From Streptomyces sp. A0958 (GTDB lineage Bacteria > Actinomycetota > Actinomycetes > Streptomycetales > Streptomycetaceae), in the NCBI RefSeq assembly GCF_004795035.1, contig NZ_SSBK01000003.1, forward strand, positions 248,001 through 312,000: DNA of 64,000 nt, written 5' to 3'. The notes beneath the pieces were generated by a model. The model had not been told where the DNA came from. It saw nothing but the letters and a program-made list of their open reading frames with translations, and did no database searches. The position numbers and the translations under genes were made by a program. Of the stretch, positions 40,066-50,506 are shown piece by piece. Numbering within the stretch: the first letter of the stretch is position 1; the number at the start of each line of letters is the position of its first letter.

Positions 40066-42729
<2,664 letters not shown>

Positions 42730-42732
42730 AGC

Positions 42733-43434
42733 GTGAGTGGAGCCACGGGCGCCGGTTCGGCCGCTTCCGGAGCGGGGGGTAACGGTGCCCGTGGCCCTGC
42801 CACGGACTCCCAAGGGGGCACTGTGACGGATACCCGGGGCCCTCAGCCCCAGTACGAGGGTTACGCGACCGGGCCGCTGCCCGGTGAGCGGGAACCCGCA
42901 CCGGGCCAGGCGGGCCCCTACCACCCGCCGCAGGCCTATCCCTCGCCTCCGGGCGGGACCCAGGGCGGCGGGCGCCCCGGGGGCGGCCAGCAGGGCCCCG
43001 TGCCGGGCATGGGCGCGGCGCAGACGGCCCGCAAGCCGCGGACGGGGGCGCGGACCACTCCGCGTACCCGCAAGGCGCGTCTGCGCGTCGCCAAGGCCGA
43101 TCCGTGGTCGGTGATGAAGGTCAGCTTCCTGTTGTCCATCGCGCTGGGCATCTGCACGGTGGTGGCGTCGGCGGTCCTGTGGATGGTGATGGACGCGATG
43201 GGCGTCTTCTCCACCGTGGGCGGCACGATCAGTGAGGCGACCGGTTCCAACGACAGCAACGGCTTCGATCTGCAGGCGTTCCTGTCGCTGCCGAGGGTTC
43301 TCGTCTTCACCGCGGTCATCGCGGTGATCGACGTGGTCCTCGCCACCGCGCTGGCCACGCTGGGTGCCTTCATCTACAACCTGTCGGCGGGCTTCGTGGG
43401 CGGCGTCGAGCTCACGCTGGCCGAGGACGAGTAA
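42733..43434 (+). CDS. DUF3566 membrane protein
   Basis: A 233-residue protein directly downstream of gyrA (3-bp gap; GTG start), the same place as Rv0007 in M. tuberculosis. The first 120 residues are Gly/Pro/Gln-rich and disordered, ending in an Arg/Lys-rich patch. The C-terminal DUF3566 region has two membrane helices (about 135-160 and 190-220) separated by a loop with GTISEATGSNDSNGFDL. Function is unknown. Conservation next to gyrase suggests co-expression rather than a known shared activity. Confidence 0.88.
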   Translation: MSGATGAGSAASGAGGNGARGPATDSQGGTVTDTRGPQPQYEGYATGPLPGEREPAPGQAGPYHPPQAYPSPPGGTQGGGRPGGGQQGPVPGMGAAQTARKPRTGARTTPRTRKARLRVAKADPWSVMKVSFLLSIALGICTVVASAVLWMVMDAMGVFSTVGGTISEATGSNDSNGFDLQAFLSLPRVLVFTAVIAVIDVVLATALATLGAFIYNLSAGFVGGVELTLAEDE

Positions 43435-43451
43435 CCCCGCGGGTATCGATT

Positions 43452-43480
43452 TTGGGACTGGCCCCGACGTGCGCTAATCT
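43452..43480 (+). promoter_or_regulatory. Promoter for tRNA-Ile
   Basis: TTGGGA (43452-43457), a 17-base gap and TAATCT (43475-43480). It predicts a transcript start about 20 bp before the tRNA. Confidence 0.65.
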
Positions 43481-43505
43481 TCAGAAGTCAGCGCAGCAGC
43501 GCGGC

Positions 43506-43582
43506 GGGGCTATAGCTCAGTTGGTTAGAGCGCATCCCTGATAAGGATGAGGCCACAGGTTCAAATCCTGTTAGCCCCACCA
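43506..43582 (+). tRNA. tRNA-Ile (anticodon GAT)
   Basis: A cloverleaf is readable: acceptor GGGGCTA with TAGCCCC, D-loop AGCTCAGTTGGTTAGAGC, anticodon loop CTGATAA and T-loop GGTTCAAATCC. The 3' CCA is encoded (43580-43582). It lies downstream of gyrA, as in mycobacteria and other actinomycetes. Confidence 0.97.
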
Positions 43583-43590
43583 GCGACAAC

Positions 43591-43628
43591 AGAAGGCCCG
43601 GTTCCTCTTCGGAGGAGCCGGGCCTTCT
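43591..43628 (+). terminator. tRNA-Ile terminator
   Basis: A 17-bp stem (43591-43607 with 43612-43628, one G-U pair) capped by a four-base TTCG loop, starting 9 bases after the tRNA. Confidence 0.9.
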
Positions 43629-43892
43629 GCGTATGCGTGTGGTTGTGCGTGCCTGTACTGCCTGGCGATTGCCCGGCGGGGGTGTGGAGCCGGCGCCCCG
43701 GTGTGTGCGTACGCGCTTCTTCTCTTCGGCAGCCCCTGTGTGCGCGCCGCCGGCCTTCCCCCTCCCTGGCCTACGTACGCCTCTCCCGCGTCCCGTGCCG
43801 TCCCGTCCGGGCGCATGGGTGCGCGGGTGCATGGGCTGAGGGAGGCGGGGAAGACCCGAGCCGCCCGGGGAAGGCCCCTGGGCGCACGGGAA

Positions 43893-43925
43893 AGCCCCCG
43901 TCCGGTGTGAACCGGCCCGGGGGCT
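43893..43925 (-). terminator. Terminator of the small secreted protein gene
   Basis: AGCCCCCG (43893-43900) with CGGGGGCT (43918-43925), and an inner CCGG/CCGG pair. It lies 22 bp downstream of the minus-strand gene ending at 43948. Confidence 0.75.
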
Positions 43926-43947
43926 CAGAAGATCAGGTGGGGCGCTC

Positions 43948-44319
43948 TCAGGGTGGGAGGAGGGACGCGTCTCCGGCCGGGGCGCCGTGGGAGGTGTGGG
44001 CGGTGCTGGTGGTGTTCGCGGTGTCCCTGGTGTCAGCGGACAGGTGCCTGGTGGCGGGTGAGGAGCCGTGCGCCTCGGCGCGGATGCGCTGCTTCATCGT
44101 GGGCGGCAGCGCCCGGTCACGCGGAAGGGTCCATCGCACCGACGGAACGGGCGCGGTTGCGCGGGCGGCGGCCGTGTGCTCGTGGGGCGTGGCCGCCGGC
44201 TCCGTGACCGTGGCTTCCGTGGCGGCGGCGGTGGAGCCCGCGAGGCCCAGCGACGCGAGGAGGGCGAAGAACGCGGTGATGAAGGCGGTCCAGATGCTCT
44301 TGGCCTTGAAGGTGCTCAT
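43948..44319 (-). CDS. Small exported or membrane-anchored protein, unknown function
   Basis: A 123-residue protein with an N-terminal hydrophobic segment (SIWTAFITAFFALLASLGLA), either a signal peptide or an anchor. An Ala/Thr/Pro-rich outside part follows. The only structured-looking patch is RALPPTMKQRIRAEAHGSS, which resembles a short motif found in Streptomyces proteins labelled DUF6344 (from memory, uncertain). The ATG at 44319 has GAGGGG very close upstream. A terminator hairpin follows its stop, and it converges on the tRNA-Ile terminator, supporting a real transcription unit. Confidence 0.65.
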   Translation of the reverse strand: MSTFKAKSIWTAFITAFFALLASLGLAGSTAAATEATVTEPAATPHEHTAAARATAPVPSVRWTLPRDRALPPTMKQRIRAEAHGSSPATRHLSADTRDTANTTSTAHTSHGAPAGDASLLPP

Positions 44320-44637
44320 GGCCCCTCACTTTCAGGTGTTCCGGTTTGCTTACCTTTCCGATGATGTGGATGCGGCCCGCGATTTCGTGGACCGACGCCG
44401 CTCATGCGCCGATCTTCAGATGAACACCACTCGTATGGTTCAACCGGCCTCGGCCCGGTCCCGGCGGGCGCGTTACGGGCGGCCTCCGGGGGCCGGGCGC
44501 CGGGTACGCACAGCCGTGCGCCGACCGCACTTCCACAGGCGCCAATTGGGTTGCGGGGAGGTCACCGGTCGATATCGGCCGGTGTGTATAGTCGGGCGGC
44601 AGAAGTCCCCTACGCCAACGAAAGACGAGGTCGCGCG
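44320..44637. other. Divergent intergenic region upstream of DLW-39
   Basis: A 318-bp region between the minus-strand small exported protein and DLW-39. It contains a near-perfect palindrome next to a TATAGT -10 element at its right end (listed separately). The rest shows no feature I can support. Confidence 0.55.
44563..44592 (+). promoter_or_regulatory. Palindrome and -10 element upstream of DLW-39
   Basis: A 22-base palindrome with one mismatched pair, centred on GATATC (44563-44584), followed two bases later by TATAGT (44587-44592). No good -35 precedes it. The palindrome occupies the spacer/-35 zone, as an activator or repressor site would. Confidence 0.5.
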
Positions 44638-44772
44638 GTGAAGAAGCTTCTCCTGGTCGCACTGGCCGCCATCGGCGGGCTCCTCGTGTACCGCCAGATC
44701 CAGGCGGATCGCGCCGAGCAGGATCTGTGGACGGAGGCGACCGACTCCGTGCCCGCAGGATCGGGTGTCTGA
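44638..44772 (+). CDS. DLW-39 family small protein
   Basis: A 44-residue protein, GTG start at 44638, sequence beginning MKKLLLVALAAIGGLLVYRQ and containing the AEQDLWTEATD motif that gives the DLW-39 family its name. An N-terminal hydrophobic helix makes it a likely single-pass membrane peptide. Function is unknown. It is conserved in actinobacteria near the gyrA-tRNA-Ile locus. It is flanked by a palindromic promoter region and by a 12-bp terminator hairpin, so it is its own transcription unit. Too short for usual ORF thresholds in this frame. Confidence 0.85.
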   Translation: MKKLLLVALAAIGGLLVYRQIQADRAEQDLWTEATDSVPAGSGV

Positions 44773-44791
44773 GACGGAACAGCCTGCTACG

Positions 44792-44819
44792 AGCCCCGGC
44801 CGCCGACGCGGCCGGGGCT
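44792..44819 (+). terminator. Terminator after DLW-39
   Basis: A perfect 12-bp stem, AGCCCCGGCCGC (44792-44803) with GCGGCCGGGGCT (44808-44819), and a CGAC loop. Confidence 0.85.
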
Positions 44820-44851
44820 TCGTGCTGTTGCGGGACCGTGACACCTGTGCT

Positions 44852-44891
44852 CTTGAGTTCGCTCAAGCAAATCAATAGCTTGCTTGAGCAA
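44852..44891. promoter_or_regulatory. Triple CTTGAGC/GCTCAAG repeat upstream of the VWA gene
   Basis: CTTGAG (44852), GCTCAAG (44861) and CTTGAGC (44883) form a short hairpin (CTTGAG-TTCG-CTCAAG) and a perfect 10-bp inverted repeat (GCTCAAGCAA 44861-44870 with TTGCTTGAGC 44880-44889). TTGCT-TG-AGCAA at 44880 is itself palindromic, like MarR-type operators. It lies 32 bp before the preferred start of the VWA protein. Confidence 0.6.
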
Positions 44892-44922
44892 AGAGAGCGG
44901 GATTTCGGTCGAGGGGGCACGG

Positions 44923-46887
44923 GTGAGGACAGGCCATCACCGCCGCGGTGCGCGGGCGGGGACGTTGATCGGCGGGGCGCTGTTCGCCCTGGTGGCGGGC
45001 GCGCTGCCGGCCCTGGCAGGCCCGGCGGACGCCCCCGCGGCACCGGCGGCCGCGCGGTCGGGCGGCGACAGCAGTCTGGTGATGGTGCTCGACTCCTCCG
45101 GCTCCATGGGGGACGACGACGGCACCGGTCACACCCGGATGGAGAGCGCCCGCGCGGCCGTCTCCACGGTCGTGGACGGGCTCCCGGACGGGTATCCGAC
45201 CGGTCTGCGGGTGTACGGCGCCGACCGGCCGCGCGGCTGCACGGACACCCGGCTCGTGCGACCGGTGCAGAAGCTCGACCGGGACGCCGTGAAGCGGGCT
45301 GTCGAGGCGGTGCGGCCACGGGGTGACACCCCCATCGGCCTCTCGCTGCGCAAGGCGGCACAGGACCTGCCGAAGCCGGCGGACGGGGCCATCGGCACGC
45401 GCACGATCCTGCTGATCTCCGACGGCGAGGACAACTGCGGTGCGCCGCCCCCCTGCGAGGTCGCCGAACAGCTCGGCAAGGAGGGCGTCGGGCTGCGGAT
45501 CGACACCGTCGGTTTCCAGGTGGCGGGCGCGGCCCGCGAGCAGCTGGAATGCATCGCGCACGCGGGCAACGGCCGCTACTACGACGCGCCGGACGCCGAG
45601 GCGCTGGCCCGGCAGTTGCAGCGCGCCGCCCAGCTCTCCGCGGACGGCTACCGGCTGAAGGGCCGCCGGGTGGAGGGCACGGCCACGGCCGACCGGGCAC
45701 CCGTACTGACGCCCGGGCAGTACCTGGACACCATCGGGCCCGGCGAGAAGCGGTACTACGCGGTCGATCTGGACGACGCGTCCACGGCGGACTTCGCCGC
45801 GACGGCGGTACCGCAGCCGGGGGCGGCCGTCGACACGTTCGACGCGCTGACCACCAGGATCGAGCACACCGACCACGGATACTGCGAGTCGAACACCGAG
45901 CACTTCTCCCAGAAGGAGGGTGCGACGCCGCTGACGGCCGCCGTCGCCCGTATCCGCTCGGAGGGCGGCACCCGCACCTGCGACCGCGCGGGCCGTTACC
46001 GGCTCGTGGTGGAGCGGGAGAGCAAGAAGGGCTCCGACGCGGCCCGTTGGCCCCTGGAGCTGGTGTACGGGGTCGAGGAGCCGCTGCCGGAGGGGGTGAC
46101 GCCCGCCCAGTCCGAGGCCGAGTACGGCGAGGGCGCCACGAACGCCACGCTGCCCACGGGCGATCCGCGTGACGTGCGGGGCGGCACCGGCTTCAACGAC
46201 GCCCAGGAGCTCGGCCGGGGCGTGTGGCGCGACCGCATCCTGCCGTCCCAGACGCTCTGGTACAAGGTCCCGGCGGGCTGGGGCCAGCAGGTGGTGTACG
46301 ACGTGGAGTTCGCGAACGAGCCCACGGTGGGCCGTACCGGCACCACGTACTCCTACGGCGCGAGCCGGCTCTACACGCCGGCCCGCCACCCGCTCGGCGG
46401 GGGCGGTGAGTTCAACGGGAGCACGATGTACGACGGCAGCCCCGCCGCGGTGCGGATGGGTGGCGTGCCGGTCGCCTGGACCAACCGCTACGAGAGCCGG
46501 GCCGACGTTCAGCCGGTGCACATCGGGGGCGACTTCTACATCTCGGTGACGCTGGGCGCGCATGCCGCGGAGATCGCCGAGAACCCCGAGATCGGCATGG
46601 TGCTGCGCGTGGCGGTTCTGGGCGAGGAGCGCAGCGGGCCCGGGCACGACGCCCCGGCGGTGGCGGGGAAGCCCGGCGGGAGCGGGCACGGCAAGAAGGG
46701 CGCCGGCGCGGACAAGACGGGCGATTCGTCCGCCGCCGCAGACAGTGGTGGAGCGGGAGGGGCAGGATGGGCCGTCGTTGCGGCCGCGGGCGCGGGGGCT
46801 GCCGCCATGGCCGTGGTGCTGGCCGTGTTCGTATATGTACGCGGCCGCCGCGGGGCAGTCGCCCGGATGACGAGGGGAAGCGCGTGA
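44923..46887 (+). CDS. Secreted, membrane-anchored VWA-domain protein
   Basis: A 654-residue envelope protein. A signal peptide (about 1-35) is followed by a von Willebrand factor A domain (about 48-215). Its metal site is complete: DSSGS (57-61), the threonine in RGDTPIG and the aspartate in LISDGED. Two beta-rich segments without known family follow, then a Gly/Lys/Ala-rich linker and a C-terminal helix (about 614-640) with a basic tail. The GTG at 44923 has GAGGGGG upstream; a TTG at 44884 inside the inverted repeat is less likely. Its stop overlaps the ATG of the next gene, which codes for a related protein without the VWA domain. Ligand and role are unknown. Confidence 0.85.
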   Translation: MRTGHHRRGARAGTLIGGALFALVAGALPALAGPADAPAAPAAARSGGDSSLVMVLDSSGSMGDDDGTGHTRMESARAAVSTVVDGLPDGYPTGLRVYGADRPRGCTDTRLVRPVQKLDRDAVKRAVEAVRPRGDTPIGLSLRKAAQDLPKPADGAIGTRTILLISDGEDNCGAPPPCEVAEQLGKEGVGLRIDTVGFQVAGAAREQLECIAHAGNGRYYDAPDAEALARQLQRAAQLSADGYRLKGRRVEGTATADRAPVLTPGQYLDTIGPGEKRYYAVDLDDASTADFAATAVPQPGAAVDTFDALTTRIEHTDHGYCESNTEHFSQKEGATPLTAAVARIRSEGGTRTCDRAGRYRLVVERESKKGSDAARWPLELVYGVEEPLPEGVTPAQSEAEYGEGATNATLPTGDPRDVRGGTGFNDAQELGRGVWRDRILPSQTLWYKVPAGWGQQVVYDVEFANEPTVGRTGTTYSYGASRLYTPARHPLGGGGEFNGSTMYDGSPAAVRMGGVPVAWTNRYESRADVQPVHIGGDFYISVTLGAHAAEIAENPEIGMVLRVAVLGEERSGPGHDAPAVAGKPGGSGHGKKGAGADKTGDSSAAADSGGAGGAGWAVVAAAGAGAAAMAVVLAVFVYVRGRRGAVARMTRGSA

Positions 46888-48245
46888 TGAGGCAGCGCAG
46901 CAGAGTGCGGGGGGCTCTGGCAGCGGTGGCGGCGGTGTTCGCGGTGGCGGCGCTGCCGGGGCAGGCGTACGCGGCGGACGGCCCCGGCACATACACCTTC
47001 GATCCGGGCGCCGGGGCGGTCAGCGGCGCGGAGGTCAACGCCGACGCGACGGAACTGAAGAGCGACTCGGTCTTCAAGAGCTCGATCAAGGCCGGCCAGA
47101 AGCTCTACTACCGGCTGAACCTGGACGCGAAGACGAACGCCTACGTCTCGGCCGTCGTCGTGCCCAAGGACGAGGGCAAGGTGGCCTACGGGGACGGCAT
47201 CACGGTCAGCATCCGGGACAGCTCGGACGACCAGTGCAGCTCGCAGGACGCCATCTTCGAGTCCGCGCAGTACCCCCGCCCGATCGCCGCCTACGCCTCC
47301 CGGCTCGTGGGCGAGGACAACAGCAGCTGCCAGGAGGCCGGCGCGTACTACGTCCTGGTCGAGCGCGAGACCAAGGCGACCTCCGGCCACGGGGACTGGG
47401 ACCTGGAGCTGCGTTACGCGTCCGAGCCGAAGCTCGCCCACGCCTCGTCGGCGCCGACCGAGGCGCCGACGGCCTGGCCGTCCGCCTCACCGCCCCCGCC
47501 CGCCCCGGCCAAGGACAACACCAGGCACGGGGGCGCCGGTTACTACGACGCGACGAGCCTGCAGACCGGTGAGTGGAAGGACAGGATCGAGCCCGGGCAG
47601 ACCCTCTTCTACCGGATTCCGGTGGACTGGGGGCAGCAGGTCTTCGCCACGGCCGGCCTGAGCAACAGCACCGCCGGCAAGGGACAGTACGTCAGCAGCG
47701 CGCTCGCGATGTCCCTGGACAATCCCGCGATCGGGCACGTCGACGATGTGTCGCCCATGTCGTACGCGGGAAAGCCGACGTCCGTCTCCCTCGATCCGCT
47801 GCCCCCGGTGGCGTACGAGAACAGGTTCGACTCCAGCGACGACGTGAGCGCCATGCGGTTCGCGGGCTGGTACTACCTCTCCGTATCGCTGAGCCCGGCG
47901 GTCGCGAAGCCGTACGGCGACAAGCCGATCGCGTTGACGCTTCAGATCAAGGTGACGGGGAAGGCCGCCGATACGCCGTACACGGGTGACGCCGGGATCT
48001 TCGCCGTCACGCAGGGCGACAAGGACATGGCGAGGAACGGGCAGAGCGGCGCGCAGGCCGCGCAGAGCGAGAGCCGGAGCAGCACGATGAAGCTGGTCGC
48101 GGCGGCCGGGATCGGTGCCGGCGCCGTGCTGGTGCTCTGGATGGGTGCGTGGACGCTGATCGCGCGGCGCCGCGCGGCGGCCCTGCCGACCGCGCCCACG
48201 GGCGGCGGGCAGTACCCGTACGGAGGCCCGCCCCAGGCCTGGTAG
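46887..48245 (+). CDS. Secreted, membrane-anchored paralogue of the VWA protein
   Basis: A 452-residue protein with a signal peptide (about 1-33), two beta-rich segments and a C-terminal membrane helix (about 402-427) with a Pro/Gly/Tyr tail. The two segments align by eye with the parts of the upstream protein that follow its VWA domain: PGQ/AGQ-K-x-YY-x-x-L near the first, and DWGQQVFATA here versus GWGQQVVYDV there, each followed by a NRFDS or NRYES segment and FYISV/YYLSV. It thus looks like a VWA-less paralogue. The ATG overlaps the upstream stop (TGATG), so the pair is translationally coupled and probably works as a complex. Function is unknown. Confidence 0.83.
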   Translation: MRQRSRVRGALAAVAAVFAVAALPGQAYAADGPGTYTFDPGAGAVSGAEVNADATELKSDSVFKSSIKAGQKLYYRLNLDAKTNAYVSAVVVPKDEGKVAYGDGITVSIRDSSDDQCSSQDAIFESAQYPRPIAAYASRLVGEDNSSCQEAGAYYVLVERETKATSGHGDWDLELRYASEPKLAHASSAPTEAPTAWPSASPPPPAPAKDNTRHGGAGYYDATSLQTGEWKDRIEPGQTLFYRIPVDWGQQVFATAGLSNSTAGKGQYVSSALAMSLDNPAIGHVDDVSPMSYAGKPTSVSLDPLPPVAYENRFDSSDDVSAMRFAGWYYLSVSLSPAVAKPYGDKPIALTLQIKVTGKAADTPYTGDAGIFAVTQGDKDMARNGQSGAQAAQSESRSSTMKLVAAAGIGAGAVLVLWMGAWTLIARRRAAALPTAPTGGGQYPYGGPPQAW

Positions 48246-48266
48246 CCGGGCCGGGGGCGGCCGCCC

Positions 48267-49736
48267 TCAGGCCTGGGTCAGTGCCCAGATGCCCACCGCG
48301 AAACAGATCAGCGCCACCAGCAGGACCGGGACCGCCACCTTCGGGGACGGTCCCGGACGCGTGTGTGGGGCGGGCGCGGACCCGATCGGCTGCGGGGCCG
48401 CACCCCCCTGCTGCGGGGCGGTGTAGGGGTGGGTGAAGGCCCGGTCGTGCGGTCCGGGAACCGCTGGGGCGTGCGCCGGGACCGGCGCGGGGGCGGCGTA
48501 CGGGTGCGGGGCCACCTGGGCATGGGGCTGCGGTGCCCGGGGCGCGGGAGCGACGAATTCCGGGGGCGGCAGGTGAAAGCTGCCGGTCTCGGACATGGAG
48601 GTGGGCGCGGGCGGGTACGGCTGCGGCTGCCCGGTCGGCTGCGGCGCCGCCGTCCGGTGGGCCGGGGCCTGTGCGGCAGGCTGGGGGGCCGAGGGCTGGG
48701 GGTCCGGGGTCGGCTGGTGCACGGCCTGCCCGCCGGTTGTCCGGTGACCTGCTGTCTGCGGGGCGGCTGTCTGCGGGGCGGCAGTCTGCGGGGCGGCAGT
48801 CTGCGGGGCGGCAGTCTGCGGGGCGGCAGTCCGGGCGGCGGCCGTCCCGCCGGGCGGCAGGGGCCCGTCCGGGCCGAAGCCCTCCGGCAGCGGGCCGATC
48901 TGGTCGAAGACCTCCACCGGCTCGTCGTCGGGCGAGGGCTCGGGCAGCATCTCGACGGCGGCCGTCAGGGCCTTGCGCGCGCCCGTGGCCGTACGGAAAC
49001 GGTCCTGCGGGTCGGGCTGCAACAGCCCCGCGATGACCTGCCACAGCGGCTCCGGGACGCCGTCCGGGGCGCTCGGGGTGCCGTGCGACGCGAAGTGCTC
49101 GATCAGCCCCTGGGAGTCTGGCTTCGTGCCCTGGAGCAGGTACAGGGCGACCAGGCCGACCGCGAAGAGGTCGGCGGGGAAGTCCGGTTCGGCTCCCATC
49201 ATCTGCTCGGGCGCGAAGTAACCCAGCGTCCCCACCACGTAGTTCGTCTCGGTGAGGCGGGGCTCGCCCTTGCGCATGGAGATGCCGAAGTCGGACAGCC
49301 GCAGATGGGGCCGGCCCGTACCGGTGGCCTCCATCAGGATGTTCGCCGGCTTGATGTCCCGGTGAACGACCCCCTCGGCGTGCACCGTCGAGAGACCGGA
49401 CAACAGCTGGTCGAGCAGGGTGCAGACGAACCGAGGGGGCAACGGCCCGTAGTCGCCGATGACATGGGCGAGCGAGCCGCCGCTGACGAGGTCCATGGTG
49501 AACAGGACCTTGTCGTCGTCGGCGGCCCAGCTGGCCGGCGCGAGGACGTGCGGATGCTCGATCCGCAGCGCCTGCTCGCGCACGAAGCGGAGCAACGTGT
49601 GAGCGTCGCTCTGCTGGAGGACCTTGGCCGCCACATAGCGGCGGCGCCGGTGGTCCCAGGCACGCCAGACGGCACCGACCCCACCCCGCCCGATCGGATC
49701 GACCAGTTCGTACCGTCCGGCGAAGACCTCACCCAT
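48267..49736 (-). CDS. Tail-anchored serine/threonine protein kinase
   Basis: A 489-residue Hanks-type kinase. The domain (about 8-265) has the ATP loop GRGGVGAVW, lysine in AAKVL (about 38), HRDIKPANI (near 124), DFG (near 148) and FAPEQM, so it should be active. A 190-residue Pro/Ala/Gln/Thr-rich linker follows, containing a 15-bp DNA repeat. The protein ends with one hydrophobic helix (VLLVALICFAVGIWALTQA), leaving almost nothing outside the membrane, so it has no extracellular sensor domain. It converges on the secreted-protein pair and lies downstream of an XRE-type regulator on the same strand (52-bp gap). Confidence 0.92.
   Translation of the reverse strand: MGEVFAGRYELVDPIGRGGVGAVWRAWDHRRRRYVAAKVLQQSDAHTLLRFVREQALRIEHPHVLAPASWAADDDKVLFTMDLVSGGSLAHVIGDYGPLPPRFVCTLLDQLLSGLSTVHAEGVVHRDIKPANILMEATGTGRPHLRLSDFGISMRKGEPRLTETNYVVGTLGYFAPEQMMGAEPDFPADLFAVGLVALYLLQGTKPDSQGLIEHFASHGTPSAPDGVPEPLWQVIAGLLQPDPQDRFRTATGARKALTAAVEMLPEPSPDDEPVEVFDQIGPLPEGFGPDGPLPPGGTAAARTAAPQTAAPQTAAPQTAAPQTAAPQTAGHRTTGGQAVHQPTPDPQPSAPQPAAQAPAHRTAAPQPTGQPQPYPPAPTSMSETGSFHLPPPEFVAPAPRAPQPHAQVAPHPYAAPAPVPAHAPAVPGPHDRAFTHPYTAPQQGGAAPQPIGSAPAPHTRPGPSPKVAVPVLLVALICFAVGIWALTQA
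48754..48828. repeat. 15-bp tandem repeat in the kinase linker
   Basis: Five consecutive copies of GTCTGCGGGGCGGCA (first copy ends T). They are read on the minus strand as repeated T-A-A-P-Q. The near-identity of the copies points to recent expansion; the unit length keeps the frame. Confidence 0.9.
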
Positions 49737-49788
49737 GGCGCTGCGCTCGCTCCCCGTTCATGTCTCGGCCTGATCCGACGAAAGGCCC

Positions 49789-50337
49789 TTAGCTCTGATG
49801 ACTCTCGTAGTGCGCCACCGCTTCCGCGGTGCGCCCCGCGCCGTACACCCGGAGGAACTCTGCCAGCTCCGGGTGCGTCGGGGCGAGGGAGTCCGCGGCA
49901 TCGATGATGTCACCGGCCGCCGCGACCGAACGCAGCAGCGACTGGATCTCCCGGACCACCCGGCGCACAGTGGGTGCTCCGCCGCTCGTGGTGGTCTGGC
50001 CGGTGCCCGAGAGGACCGAGCCGCCCTGGGACTTCTTGATCTCCTCCATGCGCTCCGTGGCCTCGCCGGCGCTGACGCTGCCGTCGGCGACCTGGCCGGC
50101 CAGCTCCTGGAGTGCCTGGACGCGCTGGACGACAGCCGGGTTGCCGATCTTCGCGCGCTGACCGCTCATGAGCTGGGAGAGCATGGGAGCGGACAGTCCG
50201 AGTGCCGCGGCGAGCCGTGCCTGGTTCAGGCCGAGATCGTCGATCAGCCGGCGGAAGAGCGCCCCCAACGGCTCCCCGTACCAACTGCGCTGAAGATCTC
50301 TGGCTCTGGCCGTCGCCTCTTGCTGCGCTGCATCCAT
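49789..50337 (-). CDS. XRE-type helix-turn-helix regulator
   Basis: A 182-residue predicted DNA-binding protein. The helix-turn-helix is at about residues 32-62 (LGLNQARLAAALGLSAPMLSQLMSG), the Cro/CI type. A charged region and a C-terminal helical domain (about 110-182) of no known family follow. The ATG at 50337 has GGGGAGA upstream; an ATG six codons earlier is less well supported. It is in line with the kinase gene downstream. A promoter in the region shared with tRNA-Ala is likely but not defined. Target genes are unknown. Confidence 0.85.
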   Translation of the reverse strand: MDAAQQEATARARDLQRSWYGEPLGALFRRLIDDLGLNQARLAAALGLSAPMLSQLMSGQRAKIGNPAVVQRVQALQELAGQVADGSVSAGEATERMEEIKKSQGGSVLSGTGQTTTSGGAPTVRRVVREIQSLLRSVAAAGDIIDAADSLAPTHPELAEFLRVYGAGRTAEAVAHYESHQS

Positions 50338-50472
50338 TGCGTCTCCCCTTCGCATCGGCTTCGCTGCTGCGAACCTGGACCAGCATCTTACGGAGCGTGG
50401 TCGCGCACGGGGAGTCCCAGTCTTTTTGCAGGATTCCGGGGGTGAGCCGGTACTCTGTTCTGCGGTGGTGGC

Positions 50473-50492
50473 CGTGACGTCATGACGTCACG
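50473..50492. promoter_or_regulatory. 20-base perfect palindrome upstream of tRNA-Ala
   Basis: CGTGACGTCATGACGTCACG, symmetric over all 20 bases. It lies between the XRE-type regulator gene and tRNA-Ala, 14 bp before the tRNA, downstream of a possible TTGCAG...TACTCT promoter (50426-50456). Confidence 0.6.
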
Positions 50493-50506
50493 AGCTGTCT
50501 GCTGTC

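Larger units (their letters stand above)
43583..43947. other. Intergenic region after tRNA-Ile
   Basis: A 365-bp region. It holds the tRNA terminator and the terminator of the minus-strand gene at 43948. The sequence between them (43629-43892) shows several open frames but none with codon bias, ribosome site or recognisable product. Confidence 0.6.

Noticed and set aside
43547..44641. 364-codon plus-strand frame from inside tRNA-Ile to DLW-39
   Set aside because: It begins within the tRNA gene and crosses two terminators.
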